Shown: positions 1 to 6,959, counted from the first letter of the stretch. The stretch: 7,763 nt of DNA from an uncultured Muribaculaceae bacterium (GCA_910589095.1 CAJUSN010000119.1:1-7763); one strand, 5' to 3'. The notes: generated by a model not told the origin, from the sequence alone. Translations and numbers: made by a program.

Positions 1-521
1 CGAAAGGTGACTGGAAGTCCGGCAATCTCCTTTTTCCATGCCACATATCCGGTTGCTCCAACAGTGATGGAAGCTTTAGCCGAGGCTGGATTGTTGCCGC
101 TCCGGTCAAGATAGATACAACCTGCTTTAAGTTGTGCGTAGCCTCCAGCCCCTGCACTAAGTCCGTTGCCAAGTTTCCATCTGTGCATCATGCCCCAAGA
201 AAAATGCAATTCACCGTTCCACATGGTGTGATTTTTTGTCGGGTTGAGGGTACGTTCCGCATTAACACCCACTTTCATTTGCATGACCCACCGCTCGGGG
301 TTGAATTTCATTGCCTGCATTCGTTCATACTCAAATCCGACATGCCATCCGGAATAACGTATGGGGGTGAGGTATGTGTCCTTAATGTGAGCCGATCCCG
401 CTTTTATGGAGTAAATGGAATTGACTGGGCGCAGAACCGTGGTCTCGGAGGCGGTTTGCGCTTGCGAGGTCACGACAGAAAACAGCGCGCCGAGTGAAAA
501 AAGAATCAGTTTGATTTTCAT
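1..521 (-). CDS. DUF3316-like exported protein, 3' end outside window
   Basis: The reading frame opens with ATG at 521-519 and runs 173 codons without a stop to the left edge, so the C-terminus is missing. Residues 1-21 form a Sec signal peptide (Lys at 2 and 4, a hydrophobic core, and a Ser-Gln-Ala/Gln cleavage site near residue 21 that is common in Bacteroidota). The mature part begins with a Ser-Ile-Tyr-Ser-Ile-Lys-Ala-Gly-Ser stretch, then DTYLTPIRYSGW (48-59) and FEYERMQAMKFNP (63-75), followed by alternating polar/aromatic segments that suggest beta strands. This pattern matches my memory of the DUF3316 family of Bacteroidales, whose function is unknown. The beta-rich, signal-peptide-bearing form suggests a periplasmic or outer-membrane protein, which is inference. 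The start lies one base after the parC stop, so it is probably co-transcribed and translationally coupled with parC. I see no promoter of its own. Confidence 0.8.
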   Translation of the reverse strand, partial: MKIKLILFSLGALFSVVTSQAQTASETTVLRPVNSIYSIKAGSAHIKDTYLTPIRYSGWHVGFEYERMQAMKFNPERWVMQMKVGVNAERTLNPTKNHTMWNGELHFSWGMMHRWKLGNGLSAGAGGYAQLKAGCIYLDRSGNNPASAKASITVGATGYVAWKKEIAGLPVTF

Positions 522-522
522 A

Positions 523-3198
523 TTAGAAAATTCGTTGTTGTCCGAGAATTTCATCACGCACTTCTTCTTCGGACTTGCCTGCATCCTCATCCACAATCTC
601 GTTTTCCTCGCTCTCCACAGTCACTATTTCATCGTCCGGCTCTTCCATCTCAATTGGTTCAAGTTCGGTGATTTGGTCCACCTTGAAAGTTGTGAGGCGC
701 TTACCTTTGGCTCTGAATGACTTGACTGCGATGAAGTCGGGCGACACAACAGTGAGCGGTCCTTTAAGAGTGTCAGGCTCAAGGAATGTAATTTCAAATC
801 GTGCTCCCGGAGCTTCGCTGAGGGCAATCAATTCTGATTTAGGATTCTCGCCAATAAACCGTTGCTTTTTTGCCGTGGGTTCAAACGTGAATCGTTTGAG
901 GTAAGGATAATTTTGTTGGTCGGCGTCCCGGACAATGGCTGTCCATACGTGTTTCTGACGATATTTTTCAATTCTTAATATGTTGTCGTCATAATGGTTT
1001 GCGGCATCGAATGACGATGTATAGTACTCTCCATTCTTAAGAACCACCAGAACCAGATCATCAGGTCCGAATTCGCCAAGAAACTCTCCGCGGCCATCGT
1101 AATTGAGGCGGAGAATATCGGGATCGAACCACACTTCACGGCCACCAAGCGTGGATTTCCCTTTCTCTTTAAGAGAGAAGCGGTGTACTTCGTTGCGGGT
1201 CACGAGGTTGCCGCGGGCAGAGCGGCCCTTTATGGCAAGTTCGGCAAAATCAACATCAATGAACAGACGTTTCAGGCGCGGGATGGGTTTGAGGGTCACT
1301 TTTACCACTTCCGCCTCTCCGTTTGGATTGGCTGAGAACCAAACTATTTTAGATCCTTTTTTGCCTTGGGTCACATTATAGTCACGGTCGCGGGTGATTC
1401 CTGTCACATTGAAACGCTTCATGTAGTAGGCACCGCCTTTACCATCCTGGTAAATCACATTGTAGATTGTGCGGCTGTCTTTTTTGAAAACATTGACATA
1501 CAGTACGTTTTTGCCTACTGACATTTTTTCCTGCACTCGGGTCACTTTGTATGTACCGTCCTTGTAGAAAATTATGATATCATCGATTGATGAGCAGGAG
1601 CAGAGGTATTCATCTTTTTTGAGGGAAGTGCCAATGAAGCCTTCCTCGCGATTTATATAGAGTTTCTCGTTGGCTTCGGCCACAGTTGCCGCTGCAATGT
1701 TTTCAAAGCTGCGGATTACAGTGTGGCGCGGGTGATCTGCGCCATATTTTTCTTTTAATGTTTCGTACCAGCTGATGGTGTGTTGAGTGAGATGAGCCAG
1801 TGTTTCCGACAGCTCTTTGATGCGTTCACGGCATGCCAAAATGTTCTCTTCGGCCTGCTGGGAGTTGAATTTCAGTATACGTCCCATCTTTATCTCGAAA
1901 AGACGTTCGATGTCCTCGGTTGTCACCTCACGGATGAACTTCGGCTTCCATGGTTCCAGACGTTTGTCTATGTGAGCTATAGCCTCCTCCTTAGATTTGC
2001 TCTCCTCAAATTCACGATCTTTGTATATGCGTTCCTCAATGAAGATGCGCTCAAGCGATGCGAAATGGAGCTGTTCGTTCACCTCATTGAGCTGGATTTC
2101 AAGTTCCGCACCGAGTATGGAGCGAGTGGTGTCCACACTCCTGCGCAGCACATCGCTCACGCTGATGAAGTGAGGCTTGTTATCGTAGATCACGCAGCAG
2201 TTGGGGGAGATTGGAAGTTCGCAATCGGTGAAGGCATATAGAGCGTCGATTGTCTTGTCGCTTGATGTACCCGGTTGCAAGTGTACCAGAATCATGGCTG
2301 TGGCTGCCGTGTTGTCATCGACCTTACGGATCTTGATTTTGCCCTTTTCGGCTGCCTTGATGATAGAATCTATCAGCGAGTCAGTGGTGGTGGAGAAAGG
2401 AATTTCAGTGATGGCGAGGGTTTTGTTGTCAATTTTTTCAATTTTAGCTCTTACACGAACTTTGCCACCTCGTGCACCATCGTTATATCGGTTCACATCA
2501 ATGAAGCCGCCGGTCACAAAGTCGGGGTAGAGTGTAAAATTCTCTCCGCGTAAATATGCAATCGCCGCGTCAAGAATTTCATTGAAATTATGTGGGAGGA
2601 TGAGCGATGACAAGCCCGCCGCGATGCCACCTACACCTTGGGCAAGGAGGAGAGGGAATTTGGCGGGGAGCGTGACGGGTTCTTTCTTACGGCCATCATA
2701 GCTGAGTGTCCAGCGTGTTACTTTGGGGTTGTAGAGAACGTCAAGAGCAAATTGCGAGAGACGGGCCTCAATGTAACGTCCTGCGGCAGCCGGTGCCCCG
2801 GTGAGAATATTGCCCCAGTTACCTTGAGTTTCCACAAGAAGTTCTTTCTGTCCAAGCTGTACAAGCGCACCGTAGATGGAGGCATCGCCGTGAGGGTGGT
2901 ATTGCATTGTGTTACCAACAATGTTGGCCACTTTATTGAAGCGTCCGTCATCAAGCGTTTTCATGGAGTGGAGAATGCGACGCTGCACAGGCTTCAGACC
3001 ATCATCAATATGCGGTATAGCGCGGTCAAGGATGGTGTAAGAGGCATAGTCAAGGTACCAGCTCTGGAACATTCCTCGCAAATGTTGCCTTACAACATCA
3101 TCGGTCAGGTCCACAAACATGGATGAGAACCCGCCCTCACCGGCTTCGGTATCTTCATTCAGCTCTTCGAAATCTTCTGTATAATTGTCTTCGCTCAT
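523..3198 (-). CDS. parC: DNA topoisomerase IV subunit A (ParC)
   Basis: This is the DNA-cleaving subunit of topoisomerase IV, which with ParE decatenates and relaxes DNA. The ATG at 3198 gives 891 residues; an in-frame GTG at 3231 would add 11. I prefer the ATG because a promoter box at 3239-3246 would place the transcript start at about the GTG. Numbered from the ATG, an acidic N-terminal leader of about 30 residues precedes the breakage-reunion domain: DGLKPVQRRIL near 66-76, HPHGD at 101-105, and GRYIEARLS with catalytic Tyr142 (codon 2775-2773) after Arg141. A long coiled-coil arm region lies roughly at 360-480, and a degenerate beta-pinwheel C-terminal domain follows. There is no canonical GyrA box (QRRGGKG), only a GRSARGN motif, which favours ParC over GyrA. 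The last 50 or so residues form a very acidic tail. The residue after HPHGD is Ala106 and residue 110 is Gly, where E. coli ParC has Ser80 and Glu84. parE is not in the window. Confidence 0.94.
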   Translation of the reverse strand: MSEDNYTEDFEELNEDTEAGEGGFSSMFVDLTDDVVRQHLRGMFQSWYLDYASYTILDRAIPHIDDGLKPVQRRILHSMKTLDDGRFNKVANIVGNTMQYHPHGDASIYGALVQLGQKELLVETQGNWGNILTGAPAAAGRYIEARLSQFALDVLYNPKVTRWTLSYDGRKKEPVTLPAKFPLLLAQGVGGIAAGLSSLILPHNFNEILDAAIAYLRGENFTLYPDFVTGGFIDVNRYNDGARGGKVRVRAKIEKIDNKTLAITEIPFSTTTDSLIDSIIKAAEKGKIKIRKVDDNTAATAMILVHLQPGTSSDKTIDALYAFTDCELPISPNCCVIYDNKPHFISVSDVLRRSVDTTRSILGAELEIQLNEVNEQLHFASLERIFIEERIYKDREFEESKSKEEAIAHIDKRLEPWKPKFIREVTTEDIERLFEIKMGRILKFNSQQAEENILACRERIKELSETLAHLTQHTISWYETLKEKYGADHPRHTVIRSFENIAAATVAEANEKLYINREEGFIGTSLKKDEYLCSCSSIDDIIIFYKDGTYKVTRVQEKMSVGKNVLYVNVFKKDSRTIYNVIYQDGKGGAYYMKRFNVTGITRDRDYNVTQGKKGSKIVWFSANPNGEAEVVKVTLKPIPRLKRLFIDVDFAELAIKGRSARGNLVTRNEVHRFSLKEKGKSTLGGREVWFDPDILRLNYDGRGEFLGEFGPDDLVLVVLKNGEYYTSSFDAANHYDDNILRIEKYRQKHVWTAIVRDADQQNYPYLKRFTFEPTAKKQRFIGENPKSELIALSEAPGARFEITFLEPDTLKGPLTVVSPDFIAVKSFRAKGKRLTTFKVDQITELEPIEMEEPDDEIVTVESEENEIVDEDAGKSEEEVRDEILGQQRIF

Positions 3199-3238
3199 CA
3201 GTGATAATGTATTAAGGGTGTGGCTTTTCACCCAATTA

Positions 3239-3246
3239 CAAAGTTA
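3239..3246 (-). promoter_or_regulatory. Probable parC promoter -7 box
   Basis: On the minus strand this reads TAACTTTG, a perfect match to the Bacteroidota primary-sigma -7 element TAnnTTTG. A T-rich stretch lies upstream but no clear -33 TTG is visible at the usual 19-21 base spacing. Transcription would start at about 3232, giving a leader of roughly 34 bases before the ATG at 3198. That makes the upstream GTG at 3231 unlikely as the main start. Confidence 0.6.
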
Positions 3247-3336
3247 CGAAAAAAATATCGGAATAAGAAATTTTAAATGAGCGGGTGACGAAACAACGAA
3301 AAGATTGTGGATGAAATAGTGACAATTGGAAAGCAA

Positions 3337-3360
3337 GAAGCACTGCCGGAGCAGTGCTTC
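3337..3360 (-). terminator. Hairpin after PepSY-like lipoprotein gene
   Basis: A perfect inverted repeat has 10-base arms (3337-3346 and 3351-3360) and the four-base loop CGGA (TCCG on the minus strand). It starts 21 bases beyond the stop codon of the lipoprotein gene that reads toward it. The following minus-strand bases are only moderately T-rich (TTGCTTTCC), so this is an imperfect intrinsic terminator, or a 3'-end stabilising hairpin. It also separates that unit from the parC promoter. Confidence 0.6.
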
Positions 3361-3381
3361 TAAGTTATGGCTTGGTATGGG

Positions 3382-3909
3382 TCAGAGTACGGTGTCGGGG
3401 GTGATATCGCCTTCCGGTTCAGGGATGGCTTTCACAAATGTGTAGTCGGCGGCTTTGAATATAAGCAGCAAGTCAGCTCTCTGTCCTTGGGGTGTGACCT
3501 CTATGGTGTAGATGTCGCGCGAGGTGTCCTGATATTCGATCTTCTCTATATCATCGATCGTGGCTGTTGAGTATTCGGTGGCGTTGAAGGCATTGTTGAG
3601 CTCAGTTGGAACCATGAAGAGGTCTTTACCATAGTCTGTTGTGGTCATTGCCCAGCTTGTGGCTGCAGAAGTGGCAGCCGGAGAGAACCAGGCTTCAACG
3701 TCACGAAGATTTGATGCTTCTTTCCATTCGGCGGTGTAGTATGCCCCCTCTTTTCCCCATTTGGCACTGGTTACGGTGGGATACTTTGCCTTAAATGCCT
3801 GAGTGCATATTTCCGGAACTGAAGTTGCCGGAGTGTCATCATCATCGCTGCATGCAGTGAAAGAGAGGGTTGCTGCTGATATTGCAAAAAGAAGGAGTTT
3901 TGTTTTCAT
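3382..3909 (-). CDS. PepSY-like (DUF2874-type) surface lipoprotein
   Basis: The protein has 175 residues. Residues 1-19 are a lipoprotein signal peptide ending in the lipobox Phe-Thr-Ala-Cys, with lipidated Cys20. It is followed at once by Ser-Asp-Asp-Asp-Asp (21-25), which fits the known Bacteroides lipoprotein export signal (Ser plus acidic residues), so the protein probably faces outward on the outer membrane. The rest resembles the PepSY-like family once labelled beta-lactamase-inhibitor-like. One half (about 33-92) has FKAKYPTVTSAKW, YYTAEW and AWFSP; a second half (about 100-162) has VPTELNNAF, IEKIEYQD, YTIEV and LLLIFKAADYTFVKAI. Residues 78-85 hold a small AATS-AATS repeat. The family's function is not firmly established; inhibition of a secreted enzyme is only a suggestion. 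It appears monocistronic, with a weak promoter upstream and a hairpin downstream. Confidence 0.8.
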   Translation of the reverse strand: MKTKLLLFAISAATLSFTACSDDDDTPATSVPEICTQAFKAKYPTVTSAKWGKEGAYYTAEWKEASNLRDVEAWFSPAATSAATSWAMTTTDYGKDLFMVPTELNNAFNATEYSTATIDDIEKIEYQDTSRDIYTIEVTPQGQRADLLLIFKAADYTFVKAIPEPEGDITPDTVL

Positions 3910-3946
3910 AACGGTAAGATTGATTATTTACTCTCTTAATAACGCA

Positions 3947-3954
3947 GAAAAGTA
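3947..3954 (-). promoter_or_regulatory. Weak candidate -7 box for PepSY-like lipoprotein gene
   Basis: The minus strand reads TACTTTTC, one mismatch from TAnnTTTG, and would give a leader of about 30 bases before the ATG at 3909. No -33 TTG stands at the expected distance. A promoter is expected somewhere here because a strong terminator lies just upstream at 4021-4066, but the exact box is uncertain. Confidence 0.3.
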
Positions 3955-4020
3955 ATGAACTGTTTATATAAGTCTCTAAGAATAATGTCAGCATGTACTC
4001 ATCAGTTGGTGCCAGATGCT

Positions 4021-4066
4021 ATAAATAAAATCGGCGGGTAATGGATTATTCCAGTACCCGCCGATT
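4021..4066 (-). terminator. Intrinsic terminator of the glyS-lemA-FKBP unit
   Basis: Arms at 4029-4040 and 4055-4066 pair perfectly over 12 bases with a GC-rich core (CGGCGGGTA against TACCCGCCG). After an A/G mismatch a further TGG/CCA pairing closes a six-base loop. Reading on the minus strand, the stem is followed directly by TTTTATTTAT, so this is a textbook rho-independent terminator. It begins 21 bases after the stop codon of the FKBP gene. Confidence 0.88.
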
Positions 4067-4087
4067 GAAAAGATATATGACTTAATG

Positions 4088-4648
4088 TCAAGGAATTTCG
4101 TAGTCAGGGACAGCTTTCAACCCTATGTTGAAGCGGAGCGCTGAATAGGGGGGGATGGTGTAAACACCGCTTGAACTCGTGCTTCCTTGCGTGTCGTAAG
4201 CTTGTGCATAAGGGAGGATGATCTCACAGGAGTCGCCCACATGCATTTGAGTCAGGGCAATCTGCCATCCTACGATTGTGCTTGAAAGTGTGAATGTGCG
4301 CACACTGTCAGAGCCAGTGCTTGTAGAATCAAAGCAAGAGTCATCGTAGAGGCGTCCGTGGTATTTGACGGTTACCTTGCTGGTGATCATGGGCTGGAGA
4401 TTTCCCTGTGTCAGGGAGCGATCGTTGAAATAATGGATAAGGACGCCTGAACGGGGGTACCAGTCCGGCTGAACAACTGTGTAGTAGTTGCTTCCATCCG
4501 GATTTTTGCGTGCCATCTGTTCGGCATACCATTCATTATTGACTTTACGCCACTCTTCGTAGGCCGACCAATTGTTGTTGTCCTTACAAGAGGTGAAAGC
4601 GGCGGCTGCGCAGCTGATGGCGGCTATTGCTAAAAACAGTTTTCTCAT
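4088..4648 (-). CDS. FKBP-type peptidyl-prolyl isomerase lipoprotein
   Basis: The 186-residue protein has a lipoprotein signal peptide ending in Phe-Thr-Ser-Cys (Cys21). The next residues, Lys-Asp-Asn-Asn-Asn, lack the acidic surface-export pattern, so a periplasm-facing lipoprotein is more likely. Residues 27-65 are rich in Trp and Tyr (SAYEEWRKVNNEWYAEQ). The FKBP domain spans about 88-180: VTVKYHGRLYDD (92-103), CFDS with Phe106-Asp107, IVGW with Trp128, MHVGDSCEIILP, AYD with Tyr151, IPP (165-167) and LRFNI with Phe173. These match the FKBP12 active-site set Tyr26, Phe36, Asp37, Trp59, Tyr82 and Phe99, so prolyl isomerase activity is likely. The usual Gly after Ala-Tyr is Asp here, and the following loop is longer and Ser-rich. 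Cys105 and Cys141 could in principle form a disulfide. It is the last gene of the probable operon, 18 bases after lemA. Confidence 0.9.
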   Translation of the reverse strand: MRKLFLAIAAISCAAAAFTSCKDNNNWSAYEEWRKVNNEWYAEQMARKNPDGSNYYTVVQPDWYPRSGVLIHYFNDRSLTQGNLQPMITSKVTVKYHGRLYDDSCFDSTSTGSDSVRTFTLSSTIVGWQIALTQMHVGDSCEIILPYAQAYDTQGSTSSSGVYTIPPYSALRFNIGLKAVPDYEIP

Positions 4649-4666
4649 CGGTAAGCGTAAAGATCT

Positions 4667-5263
4667 TTAGAATTCAACAGTGGGAGCTTTAGAAGCACCT
4701 TCTTCAGCTGCGAACTGAGGTTTGGTTGAAAAACCGAACATACCGGCGAATATGTTGGCAGGAAAACGACGGATGGCCACATTGTAGTCCTTTACCTGCT
4801 CGGTGTAGCGTGTGCGGGCAGTGGCAATGCGGTTTTCGGTTCCTTCCAATTGTACCTGCAGGTCCTCGAAATTTTTGTTGGCCTTGAGGTCAGGATAGTT
4901 TTCGGTAACAGCCAAGAGGGATTTCAGGGCGGAAGAGAGCTCATTCTGTGCCTTTTGATATTTGGCCAGATTTTCCTCGGTGAGGTCATCGACGTTGAGT
5001 GTGATCGAGGTGGCTTTGGCACGAGCCTCAGTCACTTTTTCAAACGTCTGCGATTCGTGTGTGGCATAACCCTTCACGGTGTTCACGAGGTTGGGTATGA
5101 GGTCGGCGCGGCGCTGGTACTGTGTTTCCACTTCGCCCCAGCTTTGGTCCACGGTCTCTTCAAGTCCCACCATTTTGTTGTAGGTGTTGCAGGCACCCAC
5201 TCCGAGCAGAAGCAGGAGCGCAACCAAAATGAGGAGAATGATGGTGGCGGGTTTGAATTTCAT
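4667..5263 (-). CDS. lemA: LemA family membrane protein
   Basis: The 198 residues match the LemA family along their length. Lys2 and Lys4 precede a hydrophobic segment at 6-24, then NTYNKMVGLEE (26-36), a family signature region SWGEVETQYQRRADLIPNLV (41-60) and VKGYATHE (63-70). Long helices follow to about 165, ending with YNVAIRRFPANIFAGMFGF (160-178) and a short polar tail. Val-Gly-Ala-Cys at 22-25 also fits a lipobox, so the protein could be either an N-terminally anchored inner-membrane protein or a lipoprotein. The role of LemA is unclear; a four-helix bundle facing the periplasm is known from the family. It lies 37 bases after glyS and 18 before the FKBP gene with no promoter or terminator visible between them, so it is probably in the glyS transcript. 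Confidence 0.93.
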   Translation of the reverse strand: MKFKPATIILLILVALLLLLGVGACNTYNKMVGLEETVDQSWGEVETQYQRRADLIPNLVNTVKGYATHESQTFEKVTEARAKATSITLNVDDLTEENLAKYQKAQNELSSALKSLLAVTENYPDLKANKNFEDLQVQLEGTENRIATARTRYTEQVKDYNVAIRRFPANIFAGMFGFSTKPQFAAEEGASKAPTVEF

Positions 5264-5300
5264 GTTCTGATTGAATTAAATTGTTATAATATCCTGCGTA

Positions 5301-6845
5301 TCACGCAAGTTTGCGGAGCAGAGAATTTATGCTCACGTTGTCGTGGATGAGCTTATGGAGGTCGGCGATGGCAACACGCGACTGTTCCATTGTGTCACGG
5401 TGGCGAAGGGTCACAGTGTTGTCCTCAAGAGTCTGATGATCCACGGTTATGCAGTAGGGCGTACCGATTGCATCCTGACGACGATAGCGTTTGCCGATTG
5501 AGTCCTTCTCATCGTAATGGGTGGAGAAGTCAAATTTGAGGTCGTTGACTATTTCGCGAGCTTTCTCGGGGAGTCCATCCTTTTTAACAAGAGGCATTAC
5601 GGCGCATTTGACAGGTGCGAGGGCGGCGGGGAGGTGAAGTACCACGCGTTTGTCGCCGCCTTCCAGCTGCTGCTCTTCGTAGGATGAACAGAGAACGGAA
5701 AGGAACATGCGGTCAACACCGATCGAGGTCTCGATTACGTAAGGCACATAGCTTTCGTTGAGTTCGGGGTCGAAATATTTGATGTTCTTGCCTGAGAACT
5801 TCTCATGCTGTGAGAGGTCAAAGTTTGTGCGTGAATGGATACCTTCCACTTCTTTGAAACCGAAGGGCATCTGGAATTCGATGTCAGTGGCAGCATTTGC
5901 GTAGTGAGCAAGTTTCTCGTGGTCATGGTAACGATATTTCTCATCACCGAGACCGAGAGCCTTGTGCCATTTGAGTCGCCACTCTTTCCAGGTTTTGAAC
6001 CAGTTGAGTTCTTCGCCGGGACGAACAAAGAATTGCATTTCCATCTGTTCGAACTCGCGCATGCGGAAGATGAACTGACGGGCAACGATTTCATTGCGGA
6101 AAGCTTTACCGATTTGAGCGATACCGAAGGGGATACGCATACGGCCTGTTTTCTGCACGTTGAGGTAATTCACAAATATACCCTGAGCGGTTTCGGGACG
6201 GAGGTAGACTTTCATTGCACCGTCGGCAGTGCTACCCATTTCGGTGCTGAACATGAGGTTGAATTGACGAACTTCAGTCCAGTTGCGTGTTCCGGAGATG
6301 GGGCAAACGATTTCTTCGTCGAGAATAATCTGGCGAAGTTCGTTGAGGTCGCCAGCGTTCATTGCATCAGAATAACGCTGGTGGAGGGCGTCGCGCTTGG
6401 CCTTGTGTTCCAGCACGCGAGGATTTGTTTCGCGGAACATGGCTTCATCAAAGCTGTCGCCAAAACGTTTGGCTGCTTTTTTCACCTCTTTTTCAATTTT
6501 CTCTTCGATTTTGGCAATTGCTTCTTCGATGAGAACGTCAGCGCGGTAACGCTTCTTGGAGTCGCGATTGTCAATGAGAGGGTCATTGAAAGCATCCACG
6601 TGGCCGGAGGCTTTCCATATTGTGGGGTGCATGAAAATTGCAGAGTCAATGCCAACGATGTTGTCATGAAGGAGGGTCATTGAATCCCACCAGTAGCGTT
6701 TGATATTGTTTTTTAGTTCAACGCCGTTCTGGCCGTAATCGTAAACAGCCGAAAGGCCATCGTAGATTTCACTTGAGGGGAATACAAAACCGTATTCTTT
6801 GGCATGAGATACTATTTTCTTAAATACTTCGTCTTGTTGAGCCAT
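5301..6845 (-). CDS. glyS: Glycyl-tRNA synthetase, dimeric class II type
   Basis: This enzyme charges tRNA-Gly with glycine in the cytoplasm. From the ATG at 6845 it has 514 residues and starts MAQQDEVFKKIVSHAKEYGF, as expected for Bacteroidales GlyRS. An upstream in-frame TTG at 6902 would add 19 residues with no family support. Visible parts are SSEIYDGLSAVYDYGQNG (24-41), a charged, probably helical insertion (about 105-175), CPISGTRNWTEVRQFNLMF (181-199), RPETAQGIF (216-224), motif 2 FRNE (249-252), motif 3 with Glu372 and GVDR (376-379), and an HGTP-type anticodon-binding domain from about 400 to the end (APVKCAVMPL, GKRYRRQDAIGTPYCITVD, RHRDTMEQ). It is the single-chain alpha2 form, not the alpha2beta2 glyQ/glyS form. 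The CPxCG zinc motif of many alpha2 enzymes appears here as CPISG, which I believe is normal in this lineage. It is first in a probable glyS-lemA-FKBP operon. Confidence 0.97.
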   Translation of the reverse strand: MAQQDEVFKKIVSHAKEYGFVFPSSEIYDGLSAVYDYGQNGVELKNNIKRYWWDSMTLLHDNIVGIDSAIFMHPTIWKASGHVDAFNDPLIDNRDSKKRYRADVLIEEAIAKIEEKIEKEVKKAAKRFGDSFDEAMFRETNPRVLEHKAKRDALHQRYSDAMNAGDLNELRQIILDEEIVCPISGTRNWTEVRQFNLMFSTEMGSTADGAMKVYLRPETAQGIFVNYLNVQKTGRMRIPFGIAQIGKAFRNEIVARQFIFRMREFEQMEMQFFVRPGEELNWFKTWKEWRLKWHKALGLGDEKYRYHDHEKLAHYANAATDIEFQMPFGFKEVEGIHSRTNFDLSQHEKFSGKNIKYFDPELNESYVPYVIETSIGVDRMFLSVLCSSYEEQQLEGGDKRVVLHLPAALAPVKCAVMPLVKKDGLPEKAREIVNDLKFDFSTHYDEKDSIGKRYRRQDAIGTPYCITVDHQTLEDNTVTLRHRDTMEQSRVAIADLHKLIHDNVSINSLLRKLA

Positions 6846-6888
6846 TACCTTTGAATTGTAGGGGTTGGATGTAAAGATTTTGTTCCTT

Positions 6889-6928
6889 GGGTCAGACGCC
6901 AACGTTGTAAGGCGTGGGGTTCAGACGC
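6889..6928. repeat. Direct repeat in the glyS leader
   Basis: GGGTCAGACGC (6889-6899) recurs as GGGTTCAGACGC (6917-6928), differing by one extra T, at a spacing of 28 bases. Between them, ACGCC (6896-6900) and GGCGT (6911-6915) can pair around a ten-base loop. All of this falls inside the transcribed leader predicted from the promoter box at 6952-6959. It could be a regulator-binding site, an RNA structure or chance; it does not resemble a T-box or glycine riboswitch. Confidence 0.4.
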
Positions 6929-6951
6929 AGGGCTATAATTTTTCACGGCCA

Positions 6952-6959
6952 CAAATTTA
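6952..6959 (-). promoter_or_regulatory. Probable glyS operon promoter -7 box
   Basis: The minus strand reads TAAATTTG, a perfect TAnnTTTG match. A CTG at roughly 19 bases upstream is only a partial -33 TTG. The transcript would start near 6945, leaving about 100 bases of leader before the ATG at 6845. Confidence 0.55.

Noticed and set aside
132..497. Plus-strand open frame opposite the DUF3316-like gene.
   Set aside because: The minus-strand frame has a signal peptide, family-like motifs and tight spacing to parC; the plus-strand product is low-complexity and motif-free.
2638..3126. Plus-strand open frame of 162 codons opposite parC (with others at 1780-2241 and 2201-2553).
   Set aside because: All are antisense shadows of parC without promoter, signal peptide or recognisable motif.
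3232..3336. Search for a small gene or RNA between parC and the lipoprotein terminator.
   Set aside because: Apart from the parC promoter box the stretch is AT-rich without an ORF or convincing hairpin.
4850..5350. Plus-strand open frame of 166 codons opposite lemA.
   Set aside because: It is a shadow of the clearly recognisable LemA sequence and spans the lemA-glyS gap without any start signal.
5835..6683. Long plus-strand open frame of 282 codons opposite glyS.
   Set aside because: It lies entirely antisense to a strongly conserved synthetase and its translation shows no recognisable domain; the open frame follows from the codon use of glyS.
6846..6945. T-box or glycine riboswitch in the glyS leader.
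   Set aside because: No T-box consensus, no antiterminator-terminator pair and no tandem glycine aptamer can be seen, and T-boxes are not expected in Bacteroidota.
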